Shown here piece after piece: positions 1-13,200 of a stretch of DNA of 64,000 bases; the stretch's first letter is position 1; each line of letters starts with the position of its first letter. Position numbers and translations under genes: made by a program. This stretch comes from Amylostereum areolatum (lineage: Eukaryota; Basidiomycota; Agaricomycetes; Russulales; Stereaceae), in assembly GCA_012932865.1 (NCBI GenBank), contig SAXG01000083.1, forward strand, positions 116,137 to 180,136, in the 5' to 3' direction. Below the pieces are notes generated by a model. The model saw only the letters and a program-made list of their open reading frames with translations, ran no database searches and was not told the DNA's origin.

Positions 1-1279
1 GACGAAAGTGAGTGTTTTCTGGTCATTCTCAACATATGGCTTACAGCGACTTACAGACTGGAAGTATTTTACTGTTCTGGTGAGTACATTCCACTGCGAG
101 GATCGTGATATCTTGGCTAAAGGTCGCCTTTAGGCCGCGATGCCAGAGTCTGCGCGACGTGCAAGTTCAAGCATCGTAGCCGTCGCATTTGAATCCATGA
201 CGAACCGTCAAAATAAGGGATACAGTGGCATCAGCCTGTACGCAATCGGTGGAGGGGAAAAGGCTCATCCTCTCGTTCTGCTCGCCTATGTACGCTCACA
301 TTCATGTTGATATTTACGTGGCTCACTTGACCCTTCAACAGGCCTGCGCTGGCTTCGCTATTAGCTTCACCCTTATAGTCCTGAGCCTGATTGTAGTCCT
401 GAGCCTGATTGTTGTGCAAACCCGTGAGTAGAAGGTTGTAACGGGGTTCAAAAGGTCGTCGAAAGCATGTCAAAATTCACTGAAATTATGTACACTGTAT
501 CTATGTACTACTATGCTGTCCGACAGGAGGAAATAATCCAAACTTACGACGCGTGGACTGAACACCCTCTCCGCGCGGCGCGCGATGTCGACGAGGAATT
601 TTCAGCGAACGCACTAAGCTGCTATGTGACCGTAGAATTGCACACCTCTGGTCCTGTACTTACTGAAGGATTTCGATCCGGAAGTTCGGGAATCAACGCC
701 GTCACTCCGTGCCAGTGAGAAGCCTGTGTACGATGACCTCGCACTCGGCTCTCAAATTTCGAAGCTCAAAAGCGTCACGCACCAGTGACCAGACCGCCAC
801 GCTGTCAGTTCCAACTTCGATGTCGCGCCTTCTTTGCTTTTCAATCTACTCCTCCATATGTTGCTTGCGCTGCATCGCTGCCGGCTCCCTAGTCTCACCA
901 CTCTCAAGACGCAACACGAAAGACTGCGTACGCCGTAGGTTGATGTAGGCATGTCGGAAATCCAGTGCGCCATGTATCGCAGTTGCGTTGTTATTCTCTG
1001 CTATCCTTATCTCCTTTGTCTAATTCAGCGTAGCTTCACGACGGTGTAGCGTATCCGCTCTAGATACCACTCAGACACCACCCATCCAAGCTTTTGCGCC
1101 AGAATCACAGCCGCACAATCCCTTCTTTCGGGCCCCCTTCAAGTCGGGAGATCCCAAACCGGACCCTGCCTTATACGCCACTCAAGAACCCCAAGCCATG
1201 GACAAAGGACATGAATTCAGTTCAAAAGGCGGTAGTCGACTACTGACCCAATCCCTCACCCATCCTCCATCCGAAATCG
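1..1279. other. No supported gene
   Basis: Only short overlapping frames on both strands, with no recognisable domain and no convincing splice pattern. A short direct repeat (gtcctgagcctgattgt, twice) lies near 378-412. The stretch probably includes the promoter of the MYND gene that follows. Confidence 0.5.
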
Positions 1280-1345
1280 GTAGGTATGTCCATCGCCTAC
1301 CGTTAGAATACCGACGTCTCATTGCTCCGGTTTCAGATCGACGGT

Positions 1346-2399
1346 ATGTCTGTCCTAGTCGATACCCTCGCCGAATGTATGGTGCCCCTCGACTCCACCG
1401 ACGTCGTTTATGAGCTTGGACTCATCTCTCACCAAGAACGCCGGGAACGACGCAAAGGAGAACCACTGGAGTGCTCGCATTGCGGTGCGTGCAAACGAAT
1501 GGAGTACCTTAAGTCCTGCTCGGGATGTAAATCCATCAAAGTGCGCTATCATATCCTCTCTTCCTCTATTTTTTCTCATCTTCCTTTCAATCAGGCGAGG
1601 TACTGTGACAAATTTTGCCAGAAAGCCCATTGGTGAAGGGTTTCTTCCGGGAGATATGCATAGCGCTGATCTCAGTGTATAGGCGGTTGCACAAGTCTAC
1701 CTGTATATCGATCCGCACTGCCAGCCCTGAAGCCCGGATGACTATCGACCTCGTTGAACGCGCCCTCGTCTTTCCTCTGATCCTCCTTGGCCTGGAGAAC
1801 ATCATCATCAGCAAACTTGGGTTGGTTTCTGACCCCTCTGCTGGCTGTACCAACTGTCTCAAGGTCGTCTGCGGATTGGCTTCCACCCGGTGGGAGAAGA
1901 ACATCGAACATCATCTCCTTGGTGCAGATACCGTTTCGGGGGAGGACTGCTGCCTAGCTTTTCTCTCTTTCTCCCGTGTCCGCCGGGATCAACTTCCAGG
2001 GATGTCTCGTATTGAGCCCTTTGCAAGCCGAGGCGAAACTCTCGTGACGGTATGGTTTGCCGTCGAAGAGACTGGCCGCGAACGATCCCCGGAGCAGTCT
2101 CTCCTCGACCTCTCGTTCGCCGCCACCTGGGCCATCTCTTCTAAGTCGATGACTGAGGCCGCGAAGAGACCTCCGGTCTCCCGCGATAGTCCAACGGCTT
2201 GGATCACTCATCGCATGTATGTAGGCTTTTGTATATTCGCTCAGCATGTGCTGATTAAGCTGGTTTAGTGTAATGAATCAATTCATCCAAGCTGACGTGG
2301 ACAACGACCTCCGCCTACGTGTGGTGAGCAAAATACGAGCGTATAAACATGCCATATTGCACTAACGCTTGTCACCAGAAACGCCCAGTCAGTACATGA
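1346..2399 (+). CDS. MYND zinc-finger protein, copy 1
   Basis: Five exons (1346-1540, 1595-1632, 1683-2216, 2269-2323, 2379-2399) join in frame to 280 aa. The N-terminal third holds a complete C6HC MYND finger, with Cys pairs CSHC and CSGC, then YCDKFC and HKSTC. MYND fingers bind proline-rich partners; the rest matches no domain I know. An intron 1280-1336 appears to lie in the 5' UTR, just before the chosen ATG. The finger is split by introns at exactly the positions used in the paralogue at 19495-20531, which supports the model strongly. The C-terminal part (about 190 aa) shares blocks such as MTIDLVERAL and LLDLSFA with the paralogue. The two genes lie in the same orientation 18 kb apart, with a 7-kb transposon between them. 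The target is unknown. Confidence 0.82.
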
Positions 2400-4045
2400 T
2401 CGGTATTTACACATGTATTGTCAGAATTATCCATGAACTTGTGTGCCGTGTTGCTCTACGTTGATTTCACTTCCCCTTCTCTTGCGAGGTAGAAAGTAAG
2501 ACATGTCGGTGTCGTTACATAGATGAGCGGCGCTTATCATTTCATAGTAGCATTAATGAGGACTTTTCAAACTCCGATGGTCAGGCAGCCCCGTCACAAC
2601 ACCAGGGCCAAATGCCTTCGAACCTCATCGGAACCGTTCATTCTCCTACCAGTCGGCGATATCGTCCACATTTTCCCTCAAGCCTTGCAGTTTTCACCCG
2701 TGGGGCTCAATCGAATCACTGGACCTGCACGACCCGCGCACCATGCACGAGTGTGACCTCGCAATCGTCTACCCATGACCCCCCAAAGCAGGTCCGTTGT
2801 CGGATAGCACCCGTGCTATACAAGCTGAACCTTTCTTTCTAGCCGTACTCATGATCTCCAATGGTATCTGACCGTGTTCTCGTGACGTTCTCGCGACGTG
2901 AACAACCCGAAAAATCTCCCCGGCGCCAACCAACGACCCCCGTCTTCCGTCCGTTTTCCTCTGCCGCGTTTACCCGCCCAAGCCCGGACAACATCCGCAG
3001 GCCTCAAACATTCGCCACCCTGCAGTCGTTGTCAGCCTCTTGACATCGGGCACGGGGTACCTAAAATGTACGCACAAGCCTTAAAGTTCGCCGACACGGA
3101 CCAAGGTGCCCTCTCTTTCCAAGATTATCCGTGCCCGGCGCGTCGTCTCCAGTACACGGCGATCTCGATCTCTACCTGGTCGTAATCCTCTATCGCTCGT
3201 CCTCCAACGGCGAGGGCAATCACGCGTCATGTTTGCTACGTTGGTCACGTCCGATATCCACCTCTCTTTCTTCTTCGCATACGAGTCTGAAAATAATACC
3301 CGCCGCTTACTTGTGATGCGGTTTCAAGACTCGGGTGTTCCGATATGTCGCTTTGCAATGGGTGCATGGGGGGTTCAATCCCCCCCAGGAGCGAATGCTG
3401 TTTGTGACGCACGATACACGAGGGAAAGGTTGGGGTACGTTTTTGCCTTTCTCTTTGATCAGCTGGATACTTACTCGGCCGTCCAGGTTCGGGAGGTAAC
3501 AACATAGAAACTAAGACGGACAAGACGGGTGGCGGAGGAGTAGCGCAAGGCGGAAGGCTGATTCTGAGGCCACTGAGGCGGAAAGCACCGCTCAGGAAGA
3601 GGCTCGTCGCGTGTGGGAGGAGCCAGCCTGCGGTGCTTAGGAGGACTATCGCCAGTGGGAGTATCGTCGCCAACAGGGGGAGTACGCCCGCAACACTGCC
3701 ACCTCCCGGTCTCGGCGACGAGATCTCTGACCCTGCCCGATGGTAACTTCTCTCTTTGCGGCGAGTCCTCATCGTGCTGAAGCTTGAGACCGTGCTGACA
3801 TCCGTCTGTGGTCCGCTCGTCGCGATACCGGTTGGGTAGAGTCAAACGGGCACTTCGTGAACCTTCAAATTTGACGACAATGGGGACGCTGTGGTTGGGA
3901 CGTGAGCACCGGCGTACTTACTGTACGTACTTCCTTGCACAATACCAGACCTTTTCTCGCCCATTTCAAGCTGGAGTCGTTCGTTTGACGATAGTCATAG
4001 CACCGGAGACAAATACATATTGATCTACACCAACTAACAAAACTT
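2400..4045. other. No supported gene
   Basis: Several frames of 60-175 codons exist on both strands but overlap each other, show no domain and lack consistent donor and acceptor sites. Two antisense frames near 3245-3845 are Arg/Pro rich and look like chance openings in GC-rich DNA. Confidence 0.4.
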
Positions 4046-5224
4046 TCAATCGTCGATGAGCTCCGTCTCAGTCGCCTCAACCACATCATCGTGCTCTTTC
4101 TTCCAGACCGTCCCGTCTGCCACGCGAATCCAGCGCTGCAAAAAACCGAGCCCTCCTTGCGTACTCGACCAAACCTCGAGACGGTTCAAAACTTGCACGT
4201 CCTGCACCCAGCTTTTGATGATGAGATCATCGGATTCGCCCAGGGACGATAGCGAGGTTGATATTTTCAAGACGAGGCAACGCAGACGGTCGAGTGCTGT
4301 GAGACCCGATACCCAACCATGGAGTCTCCAGGTGGGAGGATAGAAAAGTCCCTCGGTGTCCTTGAGTCAGAAATCAGCATGCTGCCGAGCACACTCCTGA
4401 TACGAACTCACCTTTTTGCAGAAGGGGGTTTCCACCAATTTGAGGTGGATGAGTTGAGGTGCCGCCGCGGCGATGCGAGCCATGACCCAGACGTCCGAGG
4501 GTTTGAAGTTGATGTGAAGGATGGTCAGTGTCGACAATGTCGGAATGGGTGTGAAATTGAGCAACAAGGAGAGGTCAAATTCTGCGTCGCGTCGATCGTG
4601 AACAATGGCGGTCAAGTTCCTGATGCGGGTGACCGGCGAGATGGCCGTAATACATTTGGGAGGGCAGGACAGCTCAGAGAGAGAGGTGAGCGATACGCCT
4701 GCCAGAGGGCATGTCGCCGACCCGCCGCATGGACCTATGGTCAACGCCTCCAGCTTGTTGTGCATCTGTAGGAACGGAAAGAGTGTTGCGTGGGGTAAAG
4801 TGGTGGAAAATGCGACCAAACGAGAGAACGGATTGGGAAGAGCCAAGAAAGAATGCGACTTGGTCGGGAGATCCAGGACCAGCTCCTCGACGGACGGTGT
4901 ACGTTCGAGAATAGCACGGATGGACGCCAGTGTGCAGGACGGGGTTTGAATGATCAGGGTTTCGACTGCCGTGGCGAGGGCCTCGTTGTACCCGCTGTGC
5001 AAAACAAAATTGTCGATCTGCCGAGACGACGACAGCGTGACGATGCTCTAAGCAAGAGAGTCAGGAAGAGGCGTTGCCTGTAAACACGGAGCTCACGTAC
5101 CTTGACCAAGATACGACCAGCCTCCTGCGGTCGTCGGTCAGTTTATCGTCCGTTAACAAGTCAAACCACGCACCTCTATCGCCTGGGCCTTGACGGCGCT
5201 ACGCGTCTTCATGCTCAGCGAGCC
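4046..5224 (-). CDS. F-box/LRR-like protein (5' end unresolved)
   Basis: Exons read on the minus strand as 5174-5224, 5101-5124, 4412-5047 and 4046-4360, all with phase-0 junctions and a stop at 4046. The 212-codon exon has regularly spaced leucine-rich segments (for example VEELVLDLP, LEALTIGP, LTILHINF, LIHLKLVE), the pattern of the LRR part of basidiomycete F-box proteins. Such proteins would pick substrates for an SCF ubiquitin ligase. I cannot see the F-box itself. Exon-like pieces at about 5276-5400 and 5420-5830 may belong to the gene, but no single splice chain keeps them all in frame. The gene may be longer or 5'-damaged. LRR character is clear; the F-box name is inference. Confidence 0.55.
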
Positions 5225-6482
5225 CTGTAAGTCAGTATCAGCATGCCGTGACAAAGGACGAAGTTTAAACACGAACACATGGGCCCGAAGACGACGTCGC
5301 TCGGGGCTTGTTGCATGTATTCGACTTCACGGGATTGGCCTCCCGGAAGGTCTTGCGGTTGGACTACGAGGGTCGTAAGCTCTCGCGCTCCAGGGAAGTA
5401 ACATTCCACCTACAGTCTTAGGGGTCTTGCGAAAGCCGGCGCCGCTGATGGACCGTGCAACGGATGGCGACCGACGCGCCTTTGTGGTGTTCTGGACAGC
5501 TGTTAGCGTCATTTGACGGTGCCAGAGCTCTCTGCGCGCACCTTGGTCGAACTTTTCTTCGCTTTGAAAGTTTGGGTAAGCATAGCAGGACACGTTGTTT
5601 ATGCGCAAGATCCGCAAAGGAAGGTGGTTGGGGGAGAAGAGAGAAGGACGTACATCTTTTTATCCACAAGTCCCTTGAGCCGTGCAACAAAGGACGGCGA
5701 CTACCGAGTGGCGGGTAGATGACGCGTTGACCCTCGAGGCAGCAGAGGTTGATTATGTTATCGACGGGGACCGTGGCCTGCGTAAGATCACAGTTGAGGT
5801 GAGATATCACAGTTATATTAGATGAAAGGGACGCTTACGGGGCAGATTACACGAAGAACACGAGGAGCAGAGGGCACTCGGTCGAGACGACGTTTGACTT
5901 TGTGTGCAGTTGAGGACCATGACGCTGCGTCGATACAAACCACAGTCAGTCCGGGCGCGGAAGGGCTCTGATAATGTCGAGAGAGGAGGTTACTAGTGGG
6001 GGTATGGGATTGCGTGCGATGCGACAACGGCATGGACTGTGGATAGGACGACTCAGACACGCGTGCAATGCGGCGCGTCGAGGCTATGTCACGTGACACT
6101 GCGGTGAAGGTCACGGCTGCGTTCAAGCGGTTGGTACTTCCGAATCTCCGATCGGATGGTCACTGGCACTTTTCCACTCCCACTTCAATTCGACTCGTAA
6201 TATCCGCTCTACTCACAGTCGACCGGATTCTCTCTCCAGCGTTGTTTCCGAGTGGACCTTTCACCTTTCTGAATGGACGCCATACTCGTGCTCAGAGCTT
6301 TGGCAAACGCCTTTCATCTGCGCGCTCTTTGACATGTGGACAATGCCGCTTCGACTCATTCGGTTGTGCTGTAAGTCAGTAGTTCCCGACACGGGTTTCT
6401 CCTTCACTTATATTTAAAGGGCCAGCGTCACGACCATATAGATCATCAACCTGATTCCACCAACCTCATCCACATCCCTCAA
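5225..6482. other. Possible upstream exons, unresolved
   Basis: Minus-strand openings near 5327-5420 and 5660-5960 have fair splice borders (for example a donor gtaagc at about 5836 and an acceptor at about 5777). They cannot be joined to the LRR gene without a stop. Plus-strand frames at 6068-6382 have no domain. Confidence 0.35.
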
Positions 6483-8037
6483 ATGCCACGCGACCGTTCG
6501 CCGCCCTTGGACGCCTCCAAACCATCTCGCTTCATCCCGTTCTACAAACACCTTTTCCCGGCCTGCAGCCCTTCCCCGCCACGGGTCCATACCGGGACTT
6601 GCGTCGTACCGGGCTGTACGTGCTCTACTATATCACATGTAAGCAACCCGTACCCTTCCATACATCTAGATGCTCCCCCTTTCTTACCGTCATCCTGCAG
6701 CATAATTTGACACGCTCTCCTTCTCTAATGTCACCCCAGGCGCCGATATCCGGCTTGCGCATACTCGCTCGGCAACGTATATCATCATCCCTCGGCCAAG
6801 GACACGATGGACTCTCGAAGTGTGTTTTCTCGCCGTATCACTGTCTTCTCAGGTTGACGAACTCTTGCTCAATCATAGAAACACCACGACCCGATTGTCT
6901 TCGACCTCCACGCGCCTTCTCCTCCCTCTTGCAACGCCCCACGAGGATGACTGCCGACAAGGACCACAAGCACCCACTTCGCCTTCAGAGCGCGTCGATT
7001 CATCGTGGACGGCTTTGTCCTCGTCGGATGGCTCCGCGATCAAAACATCTTGCAGTCCACGGTCTCCCCCATCGCATTTGGATTTGATGTCTCCTACTTC
7101 CTCTCATTCTCCTTCTTCCCGTTCCGGACTCAAATGCCGTCTCAAGTTCACCGTCGTATCTCAGGAGCAAGTGTCCCCTGTAAGCAAACGCCTCAGGCGA
7201 GGTTCCGTCCCGGTCGTGCCAAACTACACAACCACCTCCTACGCTCCTTCCTCCTCTCCCAACGAACGCGCATCAGCCTTCACCCTACCAGAAATCTCCC
7301 CCCTTTCGTCCCCTCCTTCGTCCCCTCCATCTACCTCCAGCAGGCTCACCAATGCGCTTGATTCCGCATCTACTCCCTCCAAAGCCACTCTCCTTGAAGC
7401 CGCTCCCCCTGAAGCCGCTCCCCTTGAAGCCGCTCCCCTTGAAGCCGCTCCCCTTGAAGCCGCTCCCCTTGAAGCCGCTCCCCTTGAAGCTACTCCAGCG
7501 CAGCCCGCTCCCGTCCAGCCCGCTCCCGCTCCCGCCCAACCCGCTCCCGCCCAGCCCGCTCCCGCCCAGCCCGCTCCCGCCGAGCCCGCCTCTATTGAAG
7601 CCACTCCCCTTGAAGCCGCTCCCGCCGAGGCCACAACCGTCACGCTCACTTTCGATGTCCCCGATCGTGTTGCAGACTTGTCTCTTGGGTCAAATGATGA
7701 AGAACCTTCGCTGAACATCCGCAAGTTTCCCGGGAAAATCAAGAACCTGAAAGAGAGCTTTACCTGGTTCGAGGCAACCGGCATCGACCCGCTCACTTCT
7801 GCCCCTTCCTTCTCGGCTCGTGTGGGCGATGTATTCCTGTACAAGCACAGGAGAGACTCTCGACCGCAAACCTGGGTTCGAGCCGCCGCCGGTGGCTGGT
7901 CGCCTATCGAGGCCGGAGGACCTCACCCGCGTTTTACACAGTATCGATTCCACCTCCTGTCCAACGGCGTGCCGAGTTGGGTCACGAAGAAGATGATCGC
8001 GACGTACAGGTCCAGAGACAAGCATGCCACGGCTTGA
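6483..8037 (+). CDS. Hypothetical protein with Pro/Glu/Ala repeats
   Basis: The main exon (about 6740-8037) is open for more than 400 codons. An upstream exon ending at 6638 splices to it with a good donor (gtaagc) and acceptor (ccccag), giving a join around YVLYYITCADIRL. That upstream reading frame has no ATG back to the nearest stop, while an ATG at 6483 lies in another frame, so the true start is unresolved. After a Ser/Pro-rich part comes a repeat of five-residue units (LEAAP, then QPAPA), then a conserved-looking C-terminal domain of about 110 aa with FPGKIKN, WFEATGIDP, GDVFLYKH and YRFHLL. The C-terminal domain looks like the selected part. I do not recognise the family. Confidence 0.5.
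7386..7607 (+). repeat. 15-bp coding minisatellite
   Basis: Two adjoining tandem arrays with a 15-bp period. About seven units of GCTCCCCTTGAAGCC (variants included) are followed by about six units of GCTCCCGCCCAGCCC. Both keep the reading frame and encode Glu/Ala/Pro and Gln/Pro/Ala pentapeptides. Confidence 0.9.
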
Positions 8038-9965
8038 GGCCAGCAAACGAGGTACGTGTGCTGTCTATCCTTCTACGTGCCCCAAGTTGACAGTGTGCTA
8101 CAGAGAATCTGTTCCAGTGCGCTGTTTCGGGTGTATGAGATCATGTATTTACCAGGCCGTAGACGATATCGACAATGTCATTTGAATAATTCTGACTACT
8201 GTATCTGTGGGCGAGTGCAAGCATGCAGCTTCGGAAATTTCGAGATGGGTGTCACCGGCGTGTGATGGAAAGTAAGCACGCGATTTGGCCTCCTCTTTTC
8301 TCTCACTCGCACCTTTCAAACCACGAGGGTACCGGTGCGTCTGAAGATCTGACTCCCAAGGCCAAGACTGCCATTGACCCATCTGTTGCACACCTTGTAA
8401 ATGGCGTTTCCGCCCGCTCTATCATCTCTCAACCCACAGCTACCGTACCCTAACCGTGTTGCATGACCAACGCAGAACGCGCTGTGATCCACGCCATTGG
8501 CATTCGCCTTGCCTAGGAACCAGACTTGGGTTTTACCTGATATTACCGTGTTCTGGACAGTACGTGCCCTTACGTGCCTTGTCTTGCCAAACTGTGTGCT
8601 TTGCTGACTATCCCAATCCGCATCTGTGCACATCTCGTCTCTGACCACAACGAACCTACGACTCCATCCCATCGGCGAGGGACAACCGGAACGGGAGAGA
8701 AAATGAAAACGCAAACGAGGTGTGTCCGTTCTCTTGTTCATCGTCCCCACCCATTTGTCCTTGGACTCCCTCACCGATACGATCGCTGACACCGCGCTTC
8801 GTCCAGGTATCCGCCCTACAACCACCGACCGGCTTCGGCATGCGCTCCGGCTCACGTTTCTATACGAGTGCGAGTCCGTCACCGAGTGGTTTGGGCAGAA
8901 CTCATCTGGGAACGCCATTGTCGTCATCGGAAGGCTATGGAACTACCTGATGCGTGTGTTCACAAACATTCTAATGCGACGTCGACTTATACTATCAACT
9001 TGGAACCTTCAGCACACTTTCACGGTCTCTCAGAACGTTACACAAGGTCAGATGTGCGACAAGCTCTCAAGATCGCAGTAGTGTACTGATTTCGACCAAG
9101 CTAGACCCGTCCTATCTACCCCTTCACGTACACAGTTGCCTCCCCACCACGAGTCTTCGTAATCACATTCTTTTCGCTCATTGCGCCGCGAGCTGTGCGA
9201 CAGAACCGACGGTGCGTCCTCTGTCTTTCATCATTTCCTCATATTTACGCCGCACGCAGGCGAATTGCTGAACAAAAGCCGCCTCAGGAATCCTCTCTTG
9301 GAGACCCCCTCCCCTGCGGATGCAGTGCGGGCGCGTTCACTACGAATACCACGCCATCGTCGCTGAACATGACAGCTCTCCACTCCGTCAATCCGTTGCC
9401 GACGCCCAAAAAGCTGACCCCTTCTTCTAGTTGTATCGTGCTGTGCGCTTCGTCGCCTTATATACAGTCTTGTGTGCTGGTGATCTGAAGGGGATATCCT
9501 CACATGCTTACGCTTTCCCGGGTTCAACAGCGGCGGGTTTCCATTCCTCCATTGGATCGTTCGTCACCGCGGTGTCTGCATGGGAATAGCCTTTCTGTGA
9601 CGAGAGGAGCACATTTAACATGTACCACTGAACAATTCTATTCTATTGCATTGCGTATCCCTACCACCTGCCACACTACGCAAGTACTCGATATACAGCC
9701 TCTCTGAGGGGCGCTGTGTGCAGCGACTCGGCATGGTCTGGTTTGCTTCGTATTGCGGCATTCCGATCCTGCTCCCGTTCCTCCCGTTCCTTCTCCCTCT
9801 CCCTTTCCCGCCATCTTCCAACTAGCCATCCCCTCTCCCCCAATATCCGTAGCGCTTCTTTCTATATATCCTTTCTCCTTCCTTCCGTCTCTGTCCCCCA
9901 CTGCACCGTGTTAGTCTGGCCTTGTACGAAGTTGTGTGGTAACAATGATAAGACTTATATACAAC
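8038..9965. other. No supported gene
   Basis: There are openings on both strands (for example minus 8316-8927 and plus 8722-9081). The plus-strand one has a hydrophobic stretch, but neither has a domain or a splice chain I can defend. Confidence 0.4.
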
Positions 9966-9983
9966 TAGAGCTCTTCACGAGTG
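9966..9983 (+). repeat. hAT left terminal inverted repeat
   Basis: Eighteen bases beginning TAGAG, identical to the reverse complement of 16951-16968. Confidence 0.85.
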
Positions 9984-10150
9984 GCTATACCCGTGAGTAC
10001 CTGTATGAGTACCTGTAAGGCACATCCGTGGGTATTGCTATCCCCGAGTACGAGTACTCGTCAGGTACAAACTCGCAGGGATGCGAGTATCAGTTCTCGT
10101 ACCACAGGTTACCTGTGCGGGTACCTGTCAGATACCTGTCAGGCACTTAG
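9984..10150. promoter_or_regulatory. hAT left subterminal repeats
   Basis: Dense copies in both orientations of a motif around GTACCTG (gagtacctg, cgggtacctg, tcaggtac, gatacctgtca). A similar cluster lies inside the right end at about 16745-16950. Such subterminal clusters are the usual hAT transposase binding sites; binding here is inferred. Confidence 0.65.
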
Positions 10151-10441
10151 CATTTCAGGGCTTAGTCAAGTCAGAATGTAAGCAACACAAAGTCCAGGTT
10201 TATTCAAGGGAGCAGGGTTTATGTATGTAAAGATAGTGGTGGACAGTTAGGTAAGCTATGGACATGCGAACAGTGGGATTACGGTGGCAGGGGGGAGGCG
10301 TGAGTAGATATAAAGCAGGTGGGGAGGGGGGAGGAGTAGTGGCAGCCGCAGACAAATGGGGGAGAGGCAATGCCAGGAGAGAACACGGGGGAGATCAAAT
10401 GGAGGGGGATAGTGGGGGGGGGGGCAGTGGTGTAGTATGAA

Positions 10442-13200
10442 TTAGTCCGACAGCTCCTCAACCTCAACTACAGTACCTTTGGACCTCTTCGACTTGTTGC
10501 GGAAGACGGTGAGCAACTCATCCTCGTTGACGAGCTCCTCAATGCCCGATGAGGCCCATGAACTGACGACAGTGGCAGCGCGGACGGACTCATCAGAAAG
10601 GGCATGGCGCCGCTTCGTGACAGTCAGGCCACCACGCGAGAAGCCCCGTTCAACGTCTGTGGAGGCGGCTAGATACGAGTTCCGTCAGTCTTGACACAAT
10701 GACAGAAAAGTCGGGACATACCAGGTGCAGTCAGGAAGTCAAGAGCCATCCGGGCAAGCGGGCTGGGAAGCAGCTGCCGCCAGTACTTGATGGGGTCGGA
10801 GACATGCCCGATGCGCGACGAGTTGAAGTATTCTTCAAGCTCATCGCCAGGGGCATCATCGACAACCATGTCGAACATGTCGTTGACAAGCTCATCCTGG
10901 AAGATACAACGTGAGTACCTGCAAGCAACACATGAAAGCGAGAGATACTTACTATAGGTGGCGCGACGTCGGAAACATCTGGCTTGTATCGTGCCCACTG
11001 ACCACGTGCAATCTTCTTGGCTTCGTCGATCCAGTCCTGTGGCCAGTCTTGCTGTACGAAGTAGCTGAGTTTGTACTTGGGGTGAAACACTACAACAAAC
11101 ATGAGTAGAATGAAGACGTAAGAGGAATGGCGACGTACTCATAGCCATGCGCGGCATAATGGATTCATCGGTCTTCGCATAGTACTTGTGGAGGATCTTA
11201 GCGCCACTTAACGCGGCCGCGCGCACGACAATGTTGAGAGATTTGTTGGAGCCGGTGTCCTCGAGACGGGCGGTGAGGATGTCGATGGCGGGAATGACTT
11301 GATAGAGGAGGGGCTTGCCCATTTGCTCCATGTGCTTTGTCGCCAAGAGGAAGTGCTAGGAGGAAGTCAGGATGATAAGCCTATGTCAAGCGGAAAGATA
11401 CACACCTTTAAGATTGGATAGAGCTGTTCTAGCATCAACCACTCGGCAGGTTGAAGGACACATTGGTGGAGCTTGTACTTGTCCTGGGCGACGAGCGCGT
11501 TGATTGGGGCTTTGATCTCCAGTGCACTTCCAATCATGTCCGCAGTCGAGTTCCAGCGCGTCGCAACGGGGCGGAGGAGGATCCTTTGAGGGGTGCGATG
11601 CTTAGCGCAGAGAGCAAGGAGGGCGATGCGGAGCTGAGGTGAGAAGTGGATGCGGGTGGAGAGCTTGGTGATCTTCTTCAGCGCCTGCCGCCCAGCCCGA
11701 GTGTCAGCCGAGGAGACCTTCAGCAGGCCAGCAACCTCCTTCTCGATCGCACTGATCTCCACCTCGTCGTAGGCACGACGGGCATCATCCTCCTCCTCCT
11801 CGTCCTCCGGAGTGAAGTCCTCCTCCTCCTCATACAGCTCAAGCTCGGGCATCACGTCGTCCTCGTCCTCGTCCTCGTCCTCCGTGTCGTTGTCGGTCGA
11901 GCCAGCTGCCTTGATCAACTTGGGCTTCGGCTTCGCCTTGCGGGTGAAGTTTCCAAGGATAGCCTGACACAGGTTAGTCATGAGACGGAAGGTGAGGAGG
12001 GTAAGTAAATGTACCTTGACAACCAAGTTGAAAACATGGCAGATGCACCGGACACGGGTCGTGGAGCCACCAACAGCGCCGTCGGGAAGAACAACATCGA
12101 GCTCTTGAAGCATGGTGTCGTTGTTCGACGCGTTGTCGAGCGCGAGAGCAATGAACTAGACGAGGATCAGTACAAAATCGACAACGGAAGCGGAAGATCA
12201 GCATACCTTCTCCTCAAGGCCGTACCTCTTCAAGCATATGTGCAGCTGCTCGGCGAGATACTCGCCAGTGTGCGCCTGAGTGAGGCGGATGAAGTCCAGG
12301 ATGATTGACTTCATCTCGCCGTTGTGGAAGAAGTACACGACGACACCGAGGAACGAGATTGCGTTCGGGCTCGACCAGCCATCGAGACCAATATGGTGCA
12401 TCCCGGGCAGGCTCTGTAGGCAATACAGTCAGTAAGATGCAGAACGACAGAAGATATGACATACCAAAAGAAATTCCTTGACATTGGCCTGGGAGATGGT
12501 GAAGATCTCCTTCACGTCGCGCGAAATGGTGCTATCCGACGGGATCACCGCGTTCGAGTTGAACATGCGCAAGATCTTGACCAAGTATTCATCGTCAATG
12601 ATAACAAAGGGGCGGTGCGAGCAAGCGACCCAAAGGTCGATGTACAACCGAAGCCTCTCGGGGCTGTACGTGCTCCCGTGAGCGAAGACGGCGATCGTGG
12701 ACTGATCAGGCTTTGTGATACCTTCGCAGGCACGGACATGCGCAAGTAGGTTGCTTGTCGAGGTGTCGGTCCGAGTGCGGATAACAACAACGGAGGGACG
12801 GCTAAAGATCGGTCAGCGGGAGGACTGGCTCAAAATACAGCACAGCCTACATTTTGCAGTGGAACTTATACTTGACTTTGCCGTTCTTGTTGTCGATGGT
12901 CGGCGGCAGAGTGTAGTGCTGGTAACACAACGATGACCAGGTCTTTATCTGCATCTCTGCATAGACGGTGAGCACATGTACATAGGAACAGATATTGAAA
13001 AACGTACCGAGAACCTCCTGGGGCGTGTTCACATCGACGCCGAACTTTTCATCAAACGTCTGCTTCAACTTCTTGGCTGGCGGCAACTCGTCTTCCGGCG
13101 GCGGCGAGCTTTGCGGCGTCGAGATGGACGACGTGCGCGAGACAGCGGATGACGACGAGGCCCTCGACAGACCTACTGCGAGCTGCTTCCGCTTGGACAT
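10442..13200 (-). CDS. hAT family transposase, apparently intact
   Basis: Ten exons join without a stop to 765 aa: 13008-13200, 12851-12956, 12465-12801, 12207-12413, 12015-12155, 11406-11963, 11139-11355, 10953-11089, 10722-10896 and 10442-10668. After a disordered, basic N terminus comes a BED-like finger region (YKFHCK, then DTSTSNLLAHVRAC). Next is the RNase H-like core, with HHIGLDGWSS and ALALDNASNN in the expected places, an acidic insertion rich in Asp/Glu, and ATRWNST. The C terminus has the hAT dimerisation block, with DVERGFSRGG and RRHALSDESV. Each intron is about 50 nt with GT-AG borders. The protein would bind the element ends and catalyse cut-and-paste transposition. It is transcribed away from the gene at 14536 from a shared 1.3-kb region. 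Confidence 0.92.

Noticed and set aside
3360..3390. tRNA-like T-arm (ggttcaatcc)
   Set aside because: No acceptor stem or anticodon arm could be formed around it.
7239..7844. Gly/Ala-rich minus-strand frame over the minisatellite
   Set aside because: The repeat keeps all frames open; the plus-strand frame has the conserved C-terminal part.
8316..8927. 203-codon minus-strand frame
   Set aside because: No domain, no splice context, and overlapping plus-strand frames of similar quality.
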